From Pseudomonadota bacterium (lineage in GTDB: Bacteria; Pseudomonadota; Alphaproteobacteria; Rhizobiales; Beijerinckiaceae), in the NCBI GenBank assembly GCA_021804825.1, contig JAJZGX010000020.1:1-35300 (forward strand): DNA of 35,300 nucleotides, written 5' to 3'. Made by a program: the position numbers and the translations under genes. Positions 32,389-35,300 of the stretch are shown piece after piece. Every line of letters begins with the position of its first letter. Within the stretch, counting starts at the first letter, position 1. A model generated the notes under the pieces. The model saw nothing but the letters and a program-made list of their open reading frames with translations, did no database searches and had not been told where the DNA came from.

Positions 32389-33921
32389 TCACATGGTCGC
32401 GCCAATTTGCCAGGGCACGAATTCGGCATCGCCATAGCCCAGCGCTTCGGATTTGGTGTGTTGACCCGAGGCGACCTTGAGCAGCGCCTCGAAAATCTCG
32501 CGGCCCTTTTCGACGACACTGACTCCGTCCAGCACATCGCCGCAGTTGATGTCCATATCCTCTTCCATGCGTGCATACATGTCCGAATTGGTGGCGAGTT
32601 TCAGCGACGGCACCGGCTTGCAGCCAAAAGCCGAGCCGCGTCCGGTGGTGAAACAAATCAGATTTGCGCCCCCGGCGACCTGGCCCGTGGCTGACACCGG
32701 GTCATAACCGGGGGTGTCCATGAACACGAAGCCCTTCGTTGTCACCTGTTCGGCATAGTTGAAGACGCCGTTGAGGGTGGTTGTGCCGCCTTTCGCCGCA
32801 GCGCCGAGCGATTTTTCCAGAATGGTGGTAAGGCCGCCGGCCTTGTTGCCGGGGGAGGGGTTGTTGTTCATCTCGCCGCGGTTGCGGGCGGTATAATCCT
32901 CCCACCAATGGATGCGCGCGATCAGCTTTTCGCCGACTTCGCGGCTGGCGGCGCGGCGTGTCAACAGGTGCTCGGCCCCATAAATCTCGGGCGTTTCGGA
33001 GAGAATCGCCGTGCCACCCTGGCGCACCAGCTCATCGGCCGCGGCGCCCAATGCCGGATTGGCGGTGATGCCGGAATAACCGTCCGAACCGCCGCATTGT
33101 AGCGCCAGCGTCAGGTTGTCAGCCCCCAGCGTCTCGCGGCGGGCACGATTGGCAGCCGGCATCATGTCCTTCAGGGCGGCAACGCCAGCTTCAACGGTGC
33201 GGCGCGTGCCGCCGCGCTCCTGAATGGTCATGGAGCGAAAGGCGTCGCCCTCGACTATGTTATAATGCTGTTTCAGGCGGGCGATCTGGAAGCCTTCACA
33301 GCCGAGCCCCACCAGAAGAACCCCGGCGACATTGGGGTTTGCAGCATAGCCCCATTGGGTGCGGGCCAGCGCTTCGTAACCTTCGCCCTTGATTTCCATG
33401 CCGCAACCCGTGCCGTGCACCAGCGCGATCACGCCATCAATGTTGGGGTAATCGGCAAGAATGCCGGAACGCTCGACGTCCCGCGCAATGAAGCGCGCCG
33501 CCGTTGCCGAGCAATTGACGCTCGTCAGGATCGCCAGGTAATTGCGGGTGCCGACCTTGCCATTGCCGCGGCGGAAACCCTCGAATGTAGCGCGTTCTTC
33601 AGGGGCGAGCATGATGGGATCATTGCGGGCTTCACAAAAAGCATAATCGCGGGCGAAGTCGCCCATCGCCACATTGTGCTCATGCACCCATGCCCCTGGC
33701 GGAATGGATTGGCTGGCAAAGCCGATGATCTGACCGAATTTGCGCACCGGCGCGCCTTCGGCAATGCCGACAATCGCCATCTTGTGGCCCTTGGGCACGC
33801 GCTCGCTGACCGTGACTCCCGCGGCGGTCGGCTGGCCGATTTCCAGACGATCAACCGCGACCACGACATTGTCGTTCGCGTGCAACTGCAAAGTGCGGGG
33901 CATGGGGGTCTGAATATTCAT
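32389..33921 (-). CDS. UxaA-family sugar-acid dehydratase (altronate/galactarate-type)
   Basis: A 510-residue full-length UxaA/GarD-like protein. The N-terminal SAF domain (about 10-90) contains DNVVVAVDRLEIGQP and KGHKMAI. The dehydratase domain follows: GNGKVGTRNYLAI, VNCSATAARFIARDV, HGTGCGM, and GLGCEGFQ, with cysteines for an iron site, and later CGGSDGYSGITANPALG and FTTGRGSAFGCKPVPSLKL. Altronate dehydratase makes 2-keto-3-deoxygluconate; galactarate dehydratase makes a keto-deoxy-glucarate. The exact substrate is not decided by sequence inspection. It precedes xdhC and the Mo-hydroxylase genes and lies 59 bases after an AhpD-like gene. Other uronate genes (uxaB, uxaC, kdgK) are absent from the window. 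Confidence 0.9.
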   Translation of the reverse strand: MNIQTPMPRTLQLHANDNVVVAVDRLEIGQPTAAGVTVSERVPKGHKMAIVGIAEGAPVRKFGQIIGFASQSIPPGAWVHEHNVAMGDFARDYAFCEARNDPIMLAPEERATFEGFRRGNGKVGTRNYLAILTSVNCSATAARFIARDVERSGILADYPNIDGVIALVHGTGCGMEIKGEGYEALARTQWGYAANPNVAGVLLVGLGCEGFQIARLKQHYNIVEGDAFRSMTIQERGGTRRTVEAGVAALKDMMPAANRARRETLGADNLTLALQCGGSDGYSGITANPALGAAADELVRQGGTAILSETPEIYGAEHLLTRRAASREVGEKLIARIHWWEDYTARNRGEMNNNPSPGNKAGGLTTILEKSLGAAAKGGTTTLNGVFNYAEQVTTKGFVFMDTPGYDPVSATGQVAGGANLICFTTGRGSAFGCKPVPSLKLATNSDMYARMEEDMDINCGDVLDGVSVVEKGREIFEALLKVASGQHTKSEALGYGDAEFVPWQIGATM

Positions 33922-33980
33922 AGGCTCGATCTCACCTGGAAGGTCAGTTATTATAGGCCAATTGTCGCATTTGGGCAGGT

Positions 33981-34568
33981 TTATTTTGCGCCAGTTGGAC
34001 GGCCCATGACGCTGTAGTCGGCATTGGGCCGCATGCCGGTTGCCGAGGCGACGCGGTTTGACATGCTGAAAAACCCGGCAACGGCGGCAATGTCCCAGAT
34101 GTCAGTGTCGCTGAAGCCGGCATCGCGCAGGGCCTGACGGTCGCCTTCGATGATTTCGTCCGAGGCCCGCGCCATTTTGACGGCAAAATCCAGCATGGCG
34201 CGTTGGCGCGGCGGCAAGGATGCAGCGCGATAATTGACGCTCAGCGTATCGCCGAGGTCGGCATCACCGGCCAGCATCCGCACGGCGGCGCCATGGGCAA
34301 TGATGCAATAATGACAGCGATTATGGGCCGATACCGCGACTGCGATCATTTCGCGTTCGAGTTTGCTGAGGCCCGAGGGGGCGAGCATCAGGTTGTTGTA
34401 AAAGCCGCTGAACGCCTCCAGTTTGGCGTTGTCATGGGCGTATGCGCGCAAGACATTCGGGACAAAACCGATTTTTTCCTCGCATTTGGCAAAATAGGCC
34501 GTCATCTCCGGCGAGAGTTCGCCCGGCGGCAAATCCAGGGCGACCGGGTTCTGGTGCTGTGATGTCAT
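33981..34568 (-). CDS. AhpD-like peroxidase-related protein
   Basis: A 195-residue carboxymuconolactone decarboxylase/AhpD-fold protein. The redox pair Cys85 and Cys88 in CHYCIIAHG and His92 match the AhpD active site. The N-terminal part (ELSPEMTAYFAKCEEKIGFVPNVLRAYAHD) is typical of the peroxidase-related subgroup. The ATG at 34568 has GGAG eight bases upstream; a longer in-frame start adds 25 residues without family likeness. It may detoxify peroxides produced by the Mo-flavoenzyme encoded downstream, though this is inference. It is the first gene of the minus-strand run. Confidence 0.85.
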   Translation of the reverse strand: MTSQHQNPVALDLPPGELSPEMTAYFAKCEEKIGFVPNVLRAYAHDNAKLEAFSGFYNNLMLAPSGLSKLEREMIAVAVSAHNRCHYCIIAHGAAVRMLAGDADLGDTLSVNYRAASLPPRQRAMLDFAVKMARASDEIIEGDRQALRDAGFSDTDIWDIAAVAGFFSMSNRVASATGMRPNADYSVMGRPTGAK

Positions 34569-34658
34569 GGGACGCACTCCGAGAGCAGCATTGCTGCCCT
34601 TGCATCCTAGTCCGACAAGATGACCCTTGTCAGCCCGCGGCAACGCATCCCAGTTGCT

Positions 34659-35300
34659 TCAGGAACCCGAGCCGTTCAGCGTATGAGCGCGCAGCAGGTC
34701 GGCATTCGCCGATGATGCCGAGGCTTCCGAGCCTTCACCTGCGGCTTGCGGCAAGGGGTGAAGGGCCTTTTGCGGCAGCGAAACCTTCAGCGCTTTGGTT
34801 GCCTGCGGCCCTTGCGTCGCTGCCGCGGGCAGGTCAGTCAATTGCGCGCTGGGCAGCGGTGCCATGACGGGCGGTTTGGGCGCAATCGGCGCGGCAGCAG
34901 GAACCGCGATGGCGGGCGGCGGCGGGATGACGGGGGGCGGCGGGACGGCGTAACGCGGCACGGCGGGCAATTGATAGGGCATCTGGGCATTTTGGACATG
35001 GGCAATGGCCACGTGCGGCGGGGCTCCATGACGCTGGCGGATGACGAGGATGCGGCGGCGATGCGGCGCGGCCCGCTCGAGAACGACGCGTTTTTGAGGC
35101 ATGCGATAGCCGCTGAACCCGCCTGACGCGGCGACGGCGGTGTGCCCCAAAGCATTGGGTGAAACGCCCGGCGGGCGATCAATCCGCGGATCAACCAGCG
35201 TCGGCTGCACCGATCCTCCTGAACCGGATAAATACAAATTATTCATCAGGCCGCCCAGCGCATCGGCACTGACGCCGTCCTGGCAAAGACGCACCCTGAT
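34659..35300 (-). CDS. Partial proline/alanine-rich protein of unknown function
   Basis: The reading frame is open to the window edge, so only the last 213 or so codons are seen and the true start is outside; a GTG at 35294 exists but is not a convincing start. I do not recognise it. The visible part has a region with VRLCQDGVSADALGGLMNNL and VVLERAAPHRRRILVIRQRHG, then a long Pro/Ala-rich segment (PPPPVIPPPPAIAVPAAAP, at about 34860-34970) and a serine/alanine-rich end. The composition suggests a secreted or envelope protein with a disordered tail. It is 90 bases from the AhpD-like gene on the same strand, upstream in transcription. Confidence 0.5.
   Translation of the reverse strand: MRVRLCQDGVSADALGGLMNNLYLSGSGGSVQPTLVDPRIDRPPGVSPNALGHTAVAASGGFSGYRMPQKRVVLERAAPHRRRILVIRQRHGAPPHVAIAHVQNAQMPYQLPAVPRYAVPPPPVIPPPPAIAVPAAAPIAPKPPVMAPLPSAQLTDLPAAATQGPQATKALKVSLPQKALHPLPQAAGEGSEASASSANADLLRAHTLNGSGS

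Noticed and set aside
1-35300. CRISPR array, tRNA or rRNA genes, prophage or intact insertion sequence
   Set aside because: No regularly spaced repeats, cloverleaf-like sequence, rRNA motif, integrase or transposase was found by eye in the gaps.

Overview
The window looks like chromosomal DNA of a free-living alphaproteobacterium with about 60 % GC or more. Evidence for this is a near-canonical SciP (the small CtrA-inhibitory protein, DUF1153), a CtrA-like half-site pair upstream of it, the block membrane cytochrome c / kdsB / pheA that I recall from Hyphomicrobiales (Rhizobiales) genomes, an alphaproteobacterial-type MoeB, and frequent ATGA stop/start overlaps. Hyphomicrobiales is my best guess at order level; I cannot name a genus. 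No rRNA, tRNA, CRISPR array, intact transposase or phage gene was seen.

Layout. 1-500: a degraded patch with an inverted repeat and a frameshifted, truncated Doc/Fic toxin remnant abutting an EamA permease gene. 510-6874: mixed housekeeping and accessory genes (EamA exporter, sulfotransferase, beta-carbonic anhydrase, a HbpS/GlcG-like protein paired with aroE, sciP, a PAP2 phosphatase, moeB). 6889-9929: cytochrome c, kdsB, pheA and trpF, the last three coupled by short gaps or overlaps. 9930-10660: a long AT-rich leader, an 82-residue secreted protein of unknown function, and its terminator. 10749-16839: a peptide-type ABC importer operon (permease, a fused permease-ATPase, ATPase, binding protein) ending in an HSL-family esterase. 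16875-20583 (minus strand): ppdK, a DUF3237 protein and tadA; tadA is divergent from rluB-rsmD (20628-22753).

22767-34568 is a catabolic region. A LysR regulator is divergent from mmsA and a PA14-containing GH3 beta-glucosidase. Convergent to these lies a minus-strand run: AhpD-like protein, UxaA-type sugar-acid dehydratase, XdhC, then the M, S and L subunits of a molybdenum hydroxylase. The L subunit does not have the loop expected of true CO dehydrogenase, so I read it as an aldehyde-type oxidoreductase. A plausible but unproven reading is sugar release by GH3, formation of a 2-keto-3-deoxy sugar acid by the dehydratase, and oxidation of an aldehyde by the Mo enzyme, with XdhC maturing its cofactor. 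The window ends inside a proline/alanine-rich protein of unknown function.

No clearly new system is visible. The best candidates for follow-up are the Mo-hydroxylase/UxaA/AhpD cluster with its atypical active-site loop and the orphan secreted 82-residue protein with its long leader. Starts were chosen by reading Shine-Dalgarno sites and family alignments from memory; no searches were run.
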